From NCBI GenBank assembly GCA_035771165.1, contig JAWNZC010000346.1, positions 872,501 through 936,500 of the forward strand: 64,000 nucleotides of DNA. Direction: 5' to 3'. A program made the position numbers and the translations under genes. Source of the DNA: Paragorgia papillata (Eukaryota > Cnidaria > Anthozoa > Scleralcyonacea > Coralliidae). Every line of letters starts with the position of its first letter. The first letter of the stretch is position 1. The notes under the pieces were generated by a model that saw only the letters and a list, made by a program, of their open reading frames with translations, was not told the origin of the DNA and did no database searches. Positions 24,901 to 33,465 of the stretch are shown piece by piece.

Positions 24901-27900
24901 GCCACGCCTCCGAGCATCTCCGACGACCCCCGAAACCTCCAATCTCCGAAATTTAACCTCTGCGGAGGAGAGAGATGAACTCCACTCTCCTTATCTGGAA
25001 TGCTAACGTCAGTCATTAACCCTTTACGCGCGTCGTTGTTGTTGTGGGGTATAACTTTCTTTTTTTATTAACGCCAGACGATTTTACTCGTCAAGGGAAG
25101 GCATCTCGGTACAGGTTTTACCCTTTTCACGCATGGCTTTCACGTGAACTCGTATTTTCTCCCATAAAAGTTTTAGGGCGCATATCCAAGCCCCATCTTT
25201 GTACATTGTATAGCTCTCTAAAAAGCGTCTTGTCCAGTCATAACATATAACATAACAACTTTATTTACCGAGGGTAAAACATATGACAGTAAAATACTGA
25301 TAAACTTGTGGCCCATGTTTCTCATAGGAGAAACTGGCTCGCAGCTCGCTGTGAGTACTTGTCTTCCAATCTATTTTTTTTCTCGATCGTTTTCTTCTAT
25401 CTTGCGAGCTGTCAGCTGGATCCGTTTTAGCCAAGGGCTCATGAGACAATAGAAAATGATCGGAGGAATATCACGAGAAAAAAAGCAGTGAGTGAAAACC
25501 TTCCTTTTCACCCTGGCTCACCAGCCCAACTCGCCTCGTGTACAGTCGTTGGCACCTAAGCGTGTACACCGCCCGTCAAAACATGTTCTAAATTTAAAGC
25601 CAAAGTTAAAGTGCCTCTATGGTCTGTGGGATCTTAACATATTTAAATAACTTAGGTTAAAAGAAAATGTTTCCCGAAATTTTTTCTCAAAAATATTAAA
25701 TCCCCGCCCATTAACAGCGCTTCAAAGTTGGTACCTCTATAACTGTGACCGTGCATTAGGAACATGGTGCGAGTTTACTCTGTGATGTCACGGTCGGAAC
25801 CGAACTTCTGACTATATTTAGTGTGTTTTTGGTATTGCGTCTCTTAAACCTTTATTTAAGCAATGAAAACTTTAGATATATTCATCAATATGTTCCAAGA
25901 TGGTTCATCTGACTCAGACTCGGTGGAAGAAATGTTGGTGTTCCGACTGTGACGCAAATGTGACGTAAATCTATCAATTAGAGCTAAGGCAAAAGAAAAC
26001 GGTATAACTTTCAAAATGGCGCGATTTGGGCTGATTTGGCCAACTTCGGAGCACTGTTAATGGGCAAGCATTTAATATTTTTGAGAAAAAATTTCGGGAA
26101 ACATTTTCTTTTAACCTAAGTTATTTAAATATGTAAAGAACCCACAGACCATAGAGGCACTTTAACCGTTTTGAAATCAACACCGTGGGATTGGCGAGAC
26201 GTGATTGGCTAAGGGCACATTCATGTGACAATAATGCATTGGTTCAATGAAAACCTAATACGTTTCCAAGGTAAACAGTTAACTTTGACGTTGACATAAA
26301 ACATGTTTGGACGGGCGGTGTACACGCTTAGGTGCCAACGACTGTAATCAGTCTCTTAAAGTTTGTCTTGATTACTGTATAACATTTGTACTTATATATA
26401 TTGCCCAAGATTTGTACACCTGTATCCCGTTATTTAAGGCCCTGTTAGACAATATTTCGCAATGGCATTGACGTATATCGTTGCGAGAATAGTTGCACGA
26501 ACCATACAACAGATGCTTATAAACCATCCTGTGTAATTGAATTACTATTATTATTGTAAATAGATCTTCATAATTATCTATATTGCTCTTTATAACTATT
26601 ATTGTTAAACCTAGTTTATAACTGTTATTGTTATACCTATTTATTACTTGTAATCTATTTATTTATATTTATTTTAATGGTCGAGCGTTTGCGACACGAG
26701 CCTCTGGCTCTGTATTGGTTCATGCAACTTGTCTTGTATAAAGCTTTTGGCCATTGCACAGCATGTTACACGCTGCAATGGTTCGTGTAAATCTTGCAAG
26801 ACAAGTTACATGAACCATTGCAGCGTGTAACATGCTGTGCAATGGTCAAAAGCTTTATATAAGACAAGTTGCATGAACCAATACAGCGTGTAACATAACA
26901 GATGTTTTAGACGTTCGTCAAGCTCAATTACTCAGAAAACATTTCTGAGCCCCATTATTATTATTATTATTTTTTTATTTATTAACTTTGCCATTGCCAT
27001 ATTACAAACATAAATACAGACATTGAGACAACAGGCTGGGCAACCGCAACAGCTAGAAACACTTTACGAATTACAAAATCTAAACAAAACAATGTACAAA
27101 ATAAACAATAAAGGATAGGCGACATTGAGCTTGACGAATGTCCACCAAACGTCTGTTACATTACACCAAGCTCGCAAACGTACCACACGTACAACTTATC
27201 ATAGCATGTAATATATCATACACGAGGAGGAGTGTTTCATCAGGATATCCAAACACCGAGACGTTTGTTGAAAACCGAGGTGAAGCCAAGGTTTTTGAAC
27301 AAACTTCGAAGTGTTTGGATATCCTGATAAACACTCCTCCGAGTGTATGATATAGCATCTCAAACAAATCAGTATTTAAAGAGGAAATCAAAGTAAAAGT
27401 TTGCTTAATTTATGTAATTTCTTCCTCCGATTAATGAGTTTGAGATGTAGGTGTAACATGCTGTGCAATGGTCAAAATCTTGCGAGACAAGTTACATGAA
27501 CCATTGCAGCGTGTAACATGTTGTGCAATGGTCAAAATCATGCGAGACAAGTTACATGAACCATTGCAGCGTGTAACATACTGTGCAATGGTCAAGATCA
27601 TGCGAGACAAGTTACATGAACCATTGCAGCGTGTAACATGCTGTGCATAGTCAAGATCGTGCGAGAACCATATACCCGAATTCAAAAACCGCAATGAAAA
27701 AATATATATATATATAAAACTGAAGGGTTCGTTCAGGATTCAATCCCGCTGCTTTCAAACCACATTCCTGCAACTAACCACTACATACACTAGGCTAGCA
27801 AGCTCAGGTGACATATTACAAACTGCCTTTAACCATACATCCAGATCACTGGATCTTTGTGAAGGCTATTTCAGATCCAGTGAAGCACCTGCTTATAAGT

Positions 27901-30900
27901 TCATGTCTAACATAGCCCAGGTACTTTATGTAAGCCTGACCCCAACACAAACCTTAATCTAGGAATTGGCGCATATTATTGAACATCAATTTCTAACCAC
28001 GTGCTTCAGCGGATTCCTAAGTTAGAGTTGGTATTAGGGTCAGGCCTACACAAAGTACCTGGGTTATGTTGGACATGAATTTATAACCAGGTGCTTCACT
28101 GGATCTGAAACAGCTTTCACCTTGAATCTAGTGATGAAGAGAATCTTATAGCAATCACAGAGATATCGGGTTGGCATTGACCTTTCTGCATGGTTGGCAA
28201 CGATTGATAACGAAGGGAAAATAAGCATTACTACACACTATTAGACAACCAGCACTCCTACCCACACTGACTTGCATAAAATTGGACAGCAGAGTCCCAT
28301 TACATTTGAACCACAAAAGGATCCCCAATATTATTTTACAAGATGACAGATTTATGAGTCCTTGCAAGCCCGCAATCTTTCTTGCATAAAAAAAAGCAAT
28401 AAGTTGTGAGGTCAGCAGTCATTCTACGAGTAAAAGAACCCATATACGATCCACCATCTTGAAAAACATTTTGGGGACACTTTTGAGGTGACACGTACGG
28501 TCCAGTTTTGTTTTTCCGAAACCACGAACCATTTCTTTAATAGATCAAAGCGAAAAAGCGGTAAAGTGCCGATACGGTAATAGTTTTGAAAACAAAATAC
28601 TGACGTTTCGAGCTGAGCCCTTACAGTCAAAATGGAAATAGCTTCCCACTTCCGCAAACCGTTGTGCATTTCAATAATAACGATTGATCAGCTTAATCGC
28701 AATAGCGCTTTCAGAAATGCTGTATTGTCCCTTGTGTTTGGCCTCTCAGGAAAGATAGATGATGAGTCGGAGTCTTTTTCAACGATTGTATTGTACAAAG
28801 GGGATTGTTTTACCCGGCGGTTGGTAGGTATGCAAATTTGACTTGTAATTAATTAATTTATACGGTAAGTTCTACCCGGTCTACTACGATCTTCTGTAAC
28901 TTGTATTTTTCAAAACGTCTCCGTAATAGGCGAGTTTCAGGGTGTTGTGTGCGCATCATTTTTCAAAAAAAAACTGGCAAGTTCCACTCAAAGTAAACAT
29001 ACTGTTTAAAATCAACAAAATATAGATACAGTTTCTGGATGTTTAATTAACACTGTTATTCTGCTGTTGTTGGCTCGCTAGCAAGTCTGTTTGCCATTGC
29101 TTACTTTGTGAGAAGCCCACAAAGAGCCCGCCAATTCCTTTGCAAAACGATGCGTGTGCAACACCCTGAAACACACCTATTGACAGCCAATCAATGGTTT
29201 CCAGAAGTGAAAGTTGGAAGCTATTTCCATTTTGACTGTAAATACACAGATTCACATAATTTTACTGAAGTAATTGCAAGTCCAAACAAAGGCTGCCATT
29301 TTTCCTTGTACATGTACTAACTTTTATCACACAAAGCCTTTCATTGGTTGTTTCAATTATTGTACGAGCACCAAAGTAGGAAACCTTTGCAGCAATCACA
29401 TACGTGGTAGAGACATGTACAAGACGGCTTCTAAATTTTTTGTACGCGATTCAAGAGAATCCAATGTATAGTCTTCGAGCTATGAACTCTCAAATATTGA
29501 TTGCCATAGCTATTTCATTTCTGGAGAAATTTGGGCTCTCGGTAACAATGCCTTATGACGGCTATGCTGAACAATGATTGTCACATCAATGATCATCTGC
29601 ATACATCAGATTGTTACTGAGAGCTCAAATTTCTCCAAATATCAACTTAGCCATGGCAAACTTTGAGAGTTTATAGCTCGAGAACTATACACCAATTTAT
29701 TTTGAAATTTTCAGTGAATGCTTATGCCATGTTCTTCTGCCATTAAAACAAAAAAATTGCCTAACACTTTTTGACGTCATAGACATTTTAAAAATAGAAA
29801 ATGGCCTCCTGTGTTTATATAACCTGATGCAAACATGAGTGAGTTGGGAGAATTAGAATTAAGTTTATGTGAATATGAGCCGTATGTAAGGGTTTACATA
29901 AGTACTACATTCAAATTCTCCCAAACTCACTTGAGTTACTTCAAGTTATATACATGTAAACACAGGGCATCCATTTTCTTTTATGAAATAAGAATAAGAA
30001 ATGTGTCGTGACATCACAACCGTGGTTTGCATAGCCTGATGTAAATGCGGTAACTGACCAATCACAGCGGACATAAGACGGAACTAGATTTGGAAGCGAA
30101 TGGAAGTTACAAGAGCTCGTGAGAATCTTTGAAGGCAAAACAAGCACTGGCTTGTTAATTTTTATAGTCTACATGGGCCAGTTGTACAAAGCCTGGATAA
30201 GCTATTTGGTGGATAAGTCCTAGCTAGAGAACCACACTAGCCATGCCTTGAACAACCTAATTTAAATTTTAACAACTGAATAGTGACTTAATATGTTATC
30301 TGATAGTGCTATTCAGCAGATAAGTTTGGTTTTTCAAAGCCTTGATAGCACTGTTCACTCACCAGGACTTAACCAGGCTTTGTACAAATGGCCCCAGGTT
30401 CTTCATTACTAAGGTGGCTCCATACTCTTTCTTGAAAAGTGAAAAAAAGGGGGCCCAAATCAATATTTTGCCCAGGGCCCCACAATTTCTTTTGGTGGCC
30501 TTTTTCATTAACTGATGTCTGGAACGTTATTCTATGCATAACATTTCTTCCACTTCTCATGAAAGAGTAGGGGGCCACTTCACGTTTTTACAGTATATGT
30601 GAGGTGTTTACAGTCTGTAGCCTGTAGGTATTGCTTGTCATGGCACCCAAAATGAAGCTGGTGGATAACTGATAAGAACCCAATATGTGGGGTCAAACAG
30701 CAACCAGAACAACGATTTCAAAAACATTTATTGCAGAATCAATGAAAAAAAACACCTTTGTACAATTTGAAATTACAAAGAACTTATAGAAGAAAAACTG
30801 CACAAACAGAAACTATTAAAAACACTTTCTTACGTACTGGTTTTGTGGCAAGACTTCCTGGTGATTCTGGTCTTTCCCTACACAGAAAAAAACAAACCTT

Positions 30901-33018
30901 GAGACCTTGTGTTACGTTGTGACACCTTCTGTTGCGTTGTAAGACCTGATGTTACTTTGTGAGACATTGTGCTAAGCTTTGAGACCACTGGGAGATCTTG
31001 CGTTATATTGTGAGACCTTGCGTTACGCTTTGAGAACTTACATTACACTGTGAGATCTTGTGTTACATTGTGAGACCTTGCGTTATATTGTGAGACCTTG
31101 CGTTATGCTTTGAGACCTTACATTACGCTGTGAGATCTTGCGTTACATTGTGAGATGTTGCGTTACGTTGTTAGACCTGATGTTACATTGCAAGACCTTA
31201 CGTTACATTGTGAGATCTTACTTTACATTGTGAGACCTTACATTGTGGTGTTACTGAAACTTTCACACATTTTCACAATTGTAATGTGAATGAACAATTG
31301 AACATGGTCTTTCACATGTGACGAACAATAGTGTGCTGCCGTGTCTGATCACACGTGTCAAACAAAAAGGACTGCATAATAATTTTAAAAATAATACAGT
31401 ACTGTATATAGAAACTTACGCTGCAGTAAGAGCTTTTCCTTTGGGCCCCAAAGGAATCCTGCGAATAACAACTGAAGCATTTTTTTGAATCTGAGTGGAA
31501 TCATCTTTATATACTGAAAACAAAGACCAAATATGTATTTGAACAACCAATAAGTACTTTTCAATCAAATATATTCTATAAATATACAAGTATAACAAAA
31601 TATGTCCATGTTAATAAATTGTCCAGATTAGTTTAGTTTTCAGAAAAACTGTTCATTGTTTTGAAAAAGTAACAGATTATTTCTTATAAATGTGCCTTGC
31701 AGTGGTGCCATGGATAGTATTAAAAATGAGTGGATTGGAAACTAATAGTCATGTGAGGTGTTTCCAGGCCGCCGATTGGCTGAAAAGCATTTTTTTCTTT
31801 GCTCGAGAGATGTTGAAACCTAGTTGCAAATTGTGATGTCATGAATGGCGTGTGAGTACGCTTGTTTTACTGAGGTTTTTAGTGAACTTTTCTTCAAATT
31901 CTTCATATCCTCACATTCAGATGACTATGTTGACGTTTCAAATGATTTTATCGCCTTACAAACCTGCCTAAGCCACAATCGAGCATTCGAGGTAAGCGTT
32001 GTTGATCTTTGTTTTGATGATTCCTGTGTTGTTTTGAAGAAACTGGCGTCCCCAAATTGTGCTTTGTTTTGCTCGGAATTTGGGATGCATATTTTAACTA
32101 GTAAACCTTGATATCTTCTTTTAAAATGAGTAAGAATAGACGGGCATTTTGTCGTATTGAGATTGTATTTACAGACAATTCGATTATCATTTTAGGCTGT
32201 ATTAATCCCAAACTTTGAATATACTCGGGTTTTTTAAGCTTGTCAATTGCAACCAGGTTGTTATGCTCACGCCATCAAGTTTCCAATCCAGTCTTTTTAC
32301 TATCCATGGTGGTGCTGAGCATTCAGAAATTCTGAAAATTTTGTATGCTCAGCAGTGGTGCAGAGCATACAAAAATTCTGAAAATTTTGTATGCTTGGCA
32401 GTGGTGCTGAGCCTACAAAAATTCTGAAGATTTTGTACTGCCAAGCATACAAAAATTCTGAAATTTTGGACACCGAGCATACAAAAATTCTGAAAATTTT
32501 GTACTGCCAAGCATACAAAAATTCTGAAAATTTTGTACACCGAGCATACAAAAATTCTGAAAATTTTGTATGCTTGGCAGTGGTGCGGAGTGTACAAAAA
32601 TTCTGAAAATTTTGTATGCTTGGCCTGGTGCCGAGTACACTTATTTTTGTACAAAAATTCTGAACTTGTACTGGTGAACAACAGACTTTTTGTGTTCAAT
32701 ATACAAAGAAAAAAAAATTTGTCTGCTTATAAAATTATGCCACATGGTGCGGCTTGATTTTTGAATAAGAATTTAGTACGAAACGAATGCTTTTAAATTA
32801 TACAGCCCTAAGCCACGAGAAATTATATAAAACAAACAAGTTGATTTCTAACCTTCCTTGGTTTGTGCGTTTTTGATTTCCAAATCAAATTCCCCACTTT
32901 TAGTCTTATTCTGCGCCATGATGGCCCGTTTGAGATCGCCAAGTGATATGGAAAGACCATCAAACGAAACTGTTTCGTACTCCAAATTGTTCTTGAACTT
33001 GTAATGAACAACCGACAT
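9954..33018 (-). CDS. RBBP6: RBBP6 orthologue, E3 ubiquitin ligase, 14 exons, 1551 aa
   Basis: Coding exons in order: 32853-33018, 31420-31513, 30838-30877, 22755-22843, 22008-22128, 20145-20281, 19058-19224, 16632-16732, 16355-16455, 15790-15884, 14818-14949, 14104-14161, 13312-13623, 9954-12996. Their sum is 4656 nt with every phase matching. Domain order is that of RBBP6: DWNN ubiquitin-like fold (1-86), CX2CX4HX4C zinc knuckle (about 145-165), RING (about 240-300), proline/serine-rich middle, an EEFYR-type segment before RS repeats, then a long lysine- and glutamate-rich tail. In animals RBBP6 is a nuclear E3 ligase that binds p53 and Rb and belongs to the mRNA 3'-end processing machinery. 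At 1551 aa it is shorter than human RBBP6 (about 1790). Intron 3 is about 8 kb of nested transposons. It shares a promoter gap with GET4. Confidence 0.95.
13130..13275. repeat. Degenerate GGGTTAAGTA-type array in RBBP6 intron 13
   Basis: About a dozen imperfect 10-bp units (GTCAAGTAGG, GTTAAGTAGG). Confidence 0.85.
13684..14074. repeat. (ATCA)n imperfect array in RBBP6 intron 12
   Basis: About 390 bp of AATC/ATAGATCA units with frequent single-base variants, showing an old, decaying tetranucleotide array. Confidence 0.95.
14236..14414. mobile_element. TA-flanked foldback MITE
   Basis: Inverted ends beginning GACCTTATTCC, with further matched arms (GAATTAAAATTCTTTTATAT, TTAGCCCTTATGA), are flanked by TA, as in the Tc1/mariner type. 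Confidence 0.8.
14430..14812. repeat. Polypurine tract in RBBP6 intron 11
   Basis: About 380 bp of nearly pure G and A on the plus strand (GAAGAGAAGG-type), so it is polypyrimidine in the RBBP6 transcript. It ends next to exon 11 (14818). The 186-aa ORF through it is an artefact. Confidence 0.9.
15035..15290 (-). mobile_element. 5S rRNA-derived SINE, copy 2
   Basis: It shows the same head and body as the copy at 5949-6330, in reverse. The head reads, on the minus strand, GGGTTAGTACTTAGATGGGT. It lies in RBBP6 intron 10. Confidence 0.85.
15950..16175. repeat. 27-bp minisatellite of YY1-like motifs in RBBP6 intron 9
   Basis: About eight units of 27 bp with core TCCAAGATGGCGGCTCAAGC. AAGATGGCGGC is the classic YY1 core. 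The unit is a multiple of three, so both strands stay open as peptide repeats, but there is no splice support for coding. Confidence 0.93.
16632..20281 (-). CDS. RBBP6: RBBP6 exons 6-8: conserved insert and RING finger
   Basis: Exon 6 (20145-20281) carries RTTGIPKSFLRL, a family signature between knuckle and RING. Exons 7 (19058-19224) and 8 (16632-16732) encode the RING: CPIC, then VVVPCCGESFCDQC, then CPSC, all eight zinc ligands being cysteines as in the C4C4 RING of RBBP6. This is the E2-binding catalytic module. Confidence 0.93.
16948..17497. mobile_element. TTAA-flanked MITE family T, copy 1, 550 bp
   Basis: TTAA at 16944-16947 and 17498-17501 flanks long inverted termini beginning AGTGCCTCTATGGCCTGTGG. 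The interior continues as an inverted repeat (ATATTTAAATAACTTAGGTT). Copy 2, of almost the same length in reverse, is at 25610-26161, and a shorter relative is at 43881-44210. It lies in RBBP6 intron 7. Confidence 0.92.
17695..18000. mobile_element. Foldback repeat, copy 1
   Basis: Palindromic halves centred near 17900 (GTGAGTTGGGAGAATTCGAA with its complement, CTGATGCAAACAC). A reverse-complement copy lies at 29795-30090. Confidence 0.8.
18055..18236. mobile_element. Small MITE with GATCGTTTTCA termini
   Basis: The inverted ends GATCGTTTTCA and TGAAAACGATC lie about 170 bp apart. Inside, GGTACACCAATATGGCCGCC occurs twice. Confidence 0.6.
18443..18510 (-). repeat. tRNA-like SINE head, second copy
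   Basis: On the minus strand it reads AGTGGCTCAATGGTTAGAGC, as in the copy at 1409-1480, with the same A box. The T arm and B box are missing, so it is a degraded copy. Confidence 0.6.
18820..19045. repeat. Dispersed palindromic repeat next to RBBP6 exon 7
   Basis: Inverted blocks TGCATGTGGTACGTTTTGCG and ACGTACC/TGTATACGTACAACTTG, with AACAGACGTTTGG. Related pieces lie at 1255-1340, 2665-2725 and 27120-27200. It ends within about 15 bp of the exon 7 donor. Confidence 0.65.
20494..20863. mobile_element. Tourist-like MITE, about 366 bp
   Basis: TAA-flanked inverted ends begin GGGGCTGTTTATATGAG. The interior repeats CCGGTAAGCGAGAT-type blocks in both directions. Related termini occur at 39767-39953, and related internal sequence at 54815-55320. 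The TAA target and GGG end fit the PIF/Harbinger group. Confidence 0.7.
21103..21686. repeat. 20-bp minisatellite, about 29 units, RBBP6 intron 5
   Basis: Unit TTCAGCCAGAAGGCTCCTCT, with a few recurrent variants (TTT for TTC, GGTTCC for GGCTCC, CAGGAGG for CAGAAGG, and one 1-bp deletion near 21364). Variants cluster along the array, pointing to unit-by-unit duplication. Confidence 0.97.
21730..21945 (-). mobile_element. 5S rRNA-derived SINE, copy 3
   Basis: Body and head match the other copies in reverse. It directly abuts the 20-bp minisatellite. Confidence 0.8.
22008..22843 (-). CDS. RBBP6: RBBP6 exons 4-5: conserved linker and CCHC zinc knuckle
   Basis: Exon 4 (22755-22843) encodes ATANASEDDKIAAMMNQAGE, the conserved RBBP6 linker; donor GTACGT. 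Exon 5 (22008-22128) encodes CFRCRKPGHWIQSC, a complete CX2CX4HX4C zinc knuckle expected to bind RNA. The next-best donor of exon 4 at 22750 would shift the frame into a stop, so GTACGT is the real one. Confidence 0.92.
22185..22385. mobile_element. Hairpin repeat with hammerhead-like core
   Basis: Two arms share CCGAAACAGAGAACGTAGGA and AACGTTTCGAGCGAAGG in opposite directions. A relative lies at 35767-35905. On the minus strand 22282-22318 reads CTGACGA, a short stem, then GAAACGTT, resembling a minimal hammerhead ribozyme. Confidence 0.6.
22920..23320. repeat. Polypurine tract in RBBP6 intron 3
   Basis: About 400 bp of GGAAGGA/GAAAGA repeats on the plus strand, so pyrimidine-rich in the RBBP6 transcript. 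The three overlapping 145-155-aa ORFs are artefacts. Confidence 0.9.
23395..23603. mobile_element. MITE family H, copy 1
   Basis: It begins ATTACCAAAACCGATGATCC, carries ACGAATCCGTCTGCATTCC and the reverse motif GGCGGAAATCATGAC. Other copies are at 42603-42851 and, interrupted twice, at 43812-44622. Confidence 0.75.
24327..24545. mobile_element. GTTCAAC-rich foldback MITE, copy 1
   Basis: The ends GGCCTGGCCAAACGCTTTCA and TGAAAGCGTTTGGCCAGGCC are perfect inverted repeats. The interior is full of GTTCAACAT/ATGTTGAAC palindromes. Copy 2 is at 44327-44532. Confidence 0.88.
24555..24735 (-). mobile_element. 5S rRNA-derived SINE, copy 4, degraded
   Basis: Body and 5S-like head are recognisable in reverse (AACTCTACTCATATGA, then ACCCATCCGAGTACTAACCC), with several changes and small deletions. 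Confidence 0.75.
24795..24977. repeat. Inverted repeat, about 180 bp
   Basis: CTCTCCTCCGCAGAGGTT pairs with AACCTCTGCGGAGGAGAG, and CGGAGATCG.. with matching internal blocks (ATCGTCGGAGATG, CATCTCCGACGA). Confidence 0.8.
25545..26344. mobile_element. Mariner-type MITE family M, interrupted copy
   Basis: TA-flanked ends CAGTCGTTGGCACCTAAGCG form perfect inverted repeats. It is interrupted at 25606 by a 552-bp TTAA MITE (25610-26161). Removing the insert leaves about 244 bp, matching the intact copy at 37664-37913 (250 bp). Confidence 0.92.
25610..26161. mobile_element. TTAA-flanked MITE family T, copy 2, nested
   Basis: A 552-bp reverse-complement copy of 16948-17497, flanked by TTAA on both sides. 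The host's empty site is visible at 37848-37851, so boundaries and target duplication are certain. Confidence 0.95.
26345..26690. other. RBBP6 intron 3 spacer
   Basis: AT-rich intron sequence with short TTATTATTG runs. Nothing recognised. Confidence 0.4.
26695..26905. mobile_element. Foldback repeat, source of the 60-bp array
   Basis: Palindromic around about 26795 (ACACGCTGCAATGGTTC against GAACCATTGCAGCGTGTA). Its right arm is the unit repeated in tandem at 27455-27655. Confidence 0.8.
27212..27345. repeat. Hairpin repeat, about 130 bp
   Basis: Arms GGAGTGTTTCATCAGGATAT and ATATCCTGATAAACACTCC flank a short loop. The downstream sequence to 27450 matches 3815-3960. Confidence 0.75.
27455..27658. 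repeat. 60-bp tandem array, about 3.5 units
   Basis: Unit contains GACAAGTTACATGAACCATT and GCAGCGTGTAACATGCTGTG. It is nearly identical to the right arm of the foldback at 26695-26905. Confidence 0.92.
27842..28135. mobile_element. Foldback repeat, about 290 bp
   Basis: Long arms: AGATCCAGTGAAGCACCTG with CAGGTGCTTCACTGGATCT, and CCCAGGTACTTTATGT with ACAAAGTACCTGGG. Confidence 0.85.
28585..28925. repeat. Intron 3 spacer with a degenerate hammerhead-like remnant
   Basis: 28597-28625 reads, on the minus strand, GACTGTAAGGGCTCAGC then TCGAAACGTCAGT, a decayed relative of the motif at 55688-55726. The rest to 28920 is unassigned. Confidence 0.4.
28926..29175. mobile_element. MITE with GGGTGTTG ends, copy 1
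   Basis: Inverted ends AGGCGAGTTTCAGGGTGTTG and CAACACCCTGAAA. Copy 2, in reverse, is at 45826-46046. Confidence 0.8.
29478..29695. mobile_element. Foldback repeat, about 215 bp
   Basis: Arms TCGAGCTATGAACTCTCAAA and AGAGTTTATAGCTCGA, with TGGAGAAATTTGGGCTCTC opposite GAGAGCTCAAATTTCTCCA. Confidence 0.85.
29795..30090. mobile_element. Foldback repeat, copy 2 of 17695-18000
   Basis: Reverse-complement copy, more diverged, sharing CTGTGTTTATATAACCTGAT and GTGAGTTGGGAGAATT. Confidence 0.75.
30175..30395. mobile_element. MITE with GGGCCA ends, about 220 bp
   Basis: Inverted ends GGGCCAGTTGTACAAAGCCT and AGGCTTTGTACAAATGGCCC, with no coding capacity. Confidence 0.85.
30838..33018 (-). CDS. RBBP6: RBBP6 exons 1-3: DWNN domain
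   Basis: Exon 1 (32853-33018) starts MSVVHYKFKNNLEYETVSFD, which matches the RBBP6 N-terminus. Exon 2 (31420-31513) ends the domain with the motif ASVVIRRIPLG. Exon 3 (30838-30877, only 40 nt) is a microexon-like linker, ERPESPGSLATKP. Donors are GTTAGA, GTAAGT and GTACGT. The DWNN domain is ubiquitin-like and diagnostic of this family. Confidence 0.93.
30895..31255. repeat. About 20-bp degenerate minisatellite, RBBP6 intron 2
   Basis: About 17 imperfect units of GTGAGACCTTGCGTTACRTT type. Confidence 0.92.
31697..32310. mobile_element. Possible MITE, about 610 bp, RBBP6 intron 1
   Basis: The inverted ends CCATGGATAGTATTAAAAA and TTTTTACTATCCATGG continue into GGATTGGAAACT. The ORF at 31845-32111 lies inside, matches no family I know and has no splice support. 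Target duplication not identified. Confidence 0.5.
32315..32655. repeat. Palindromic-unit array, RBBP6 intron 1
   Basis: Eight or so imperfect units with the near-palindrome ACAAAAATTCTGAAAATTTT followed by GTATGCTTGGCAGTGGTGC or a short form. Chance ORFs appear on both strands. Confidence 0.9.
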
Positions 33019-33457
33019 GTTTCAGCTTGTTAATCCAACGTTAATAAAAAGATTGAAGAGAAGTGAAACGGGGCGCCGAAGCCAAGGAAAAACTGGTCGA
33101 AAGTCGAAACCCTCAAGAGCTCCAGGGCGAAATCACAACCGTCGTTGGTCGTGTTGGCAAGAACACGGTTTTACAGCCAATAAACTCTCGATTTTCTTCT
33201 ACACACCACCATCTCTTAAAGAAAAGATGAAGAGACCAACGTCTTTCGATCACACATTCTACACAGCGAGGTTTCCACTGAATATTGAAACGAATTTCGA
33301 TTTGAAAACTCTCAAACTACTTCACTTTGTCCAAAAGCACGCATGTACGTCGGCCGTCCCCAACGCAACAACGCATGCGCAATCTGAAGTACCAATTACG
33401 TCATCTCGGTAATTGTCGTAGCTTCGTCGTAGATCACTCGGCGAGGCCCAAAACAAC
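33019..33457. promoter_or_regulatory. Shared divergent promoter gap RBBP6/GET4
   Basis: Only 439 bp separate the two start codons, which point away from each other, so the two 5' UTRs and both promoters must lie here (unless a leader exon overlaps a neighbour). No TATA box is obvious. Head-to-head housekeeping pairs of this spacing are often driven by a bidirectional promoter; that is inference here. Confidence 0.7.
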
Positions 33458-33465
33458 ATGGCGGC
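33453..33465 (+). promoter_or_regulatory. TISU-type initiator at the GET4 start codon
   Basis: The start codon lies in ACAACATGGCGGC. This fits the TISU consensus SAASATGGCGGC, which acts both as a YY1-dependent promoter element and as a strong start site for mRNAs with very short 5' UTRs. Confidence 0.6.

Noticed and set aside
31845..32111. 88-aa ORF MACEYACFTEVF...
   Set aside because: Lies inside a repeat with inverted ends in RBBP6 intron 1; no recognised homology.
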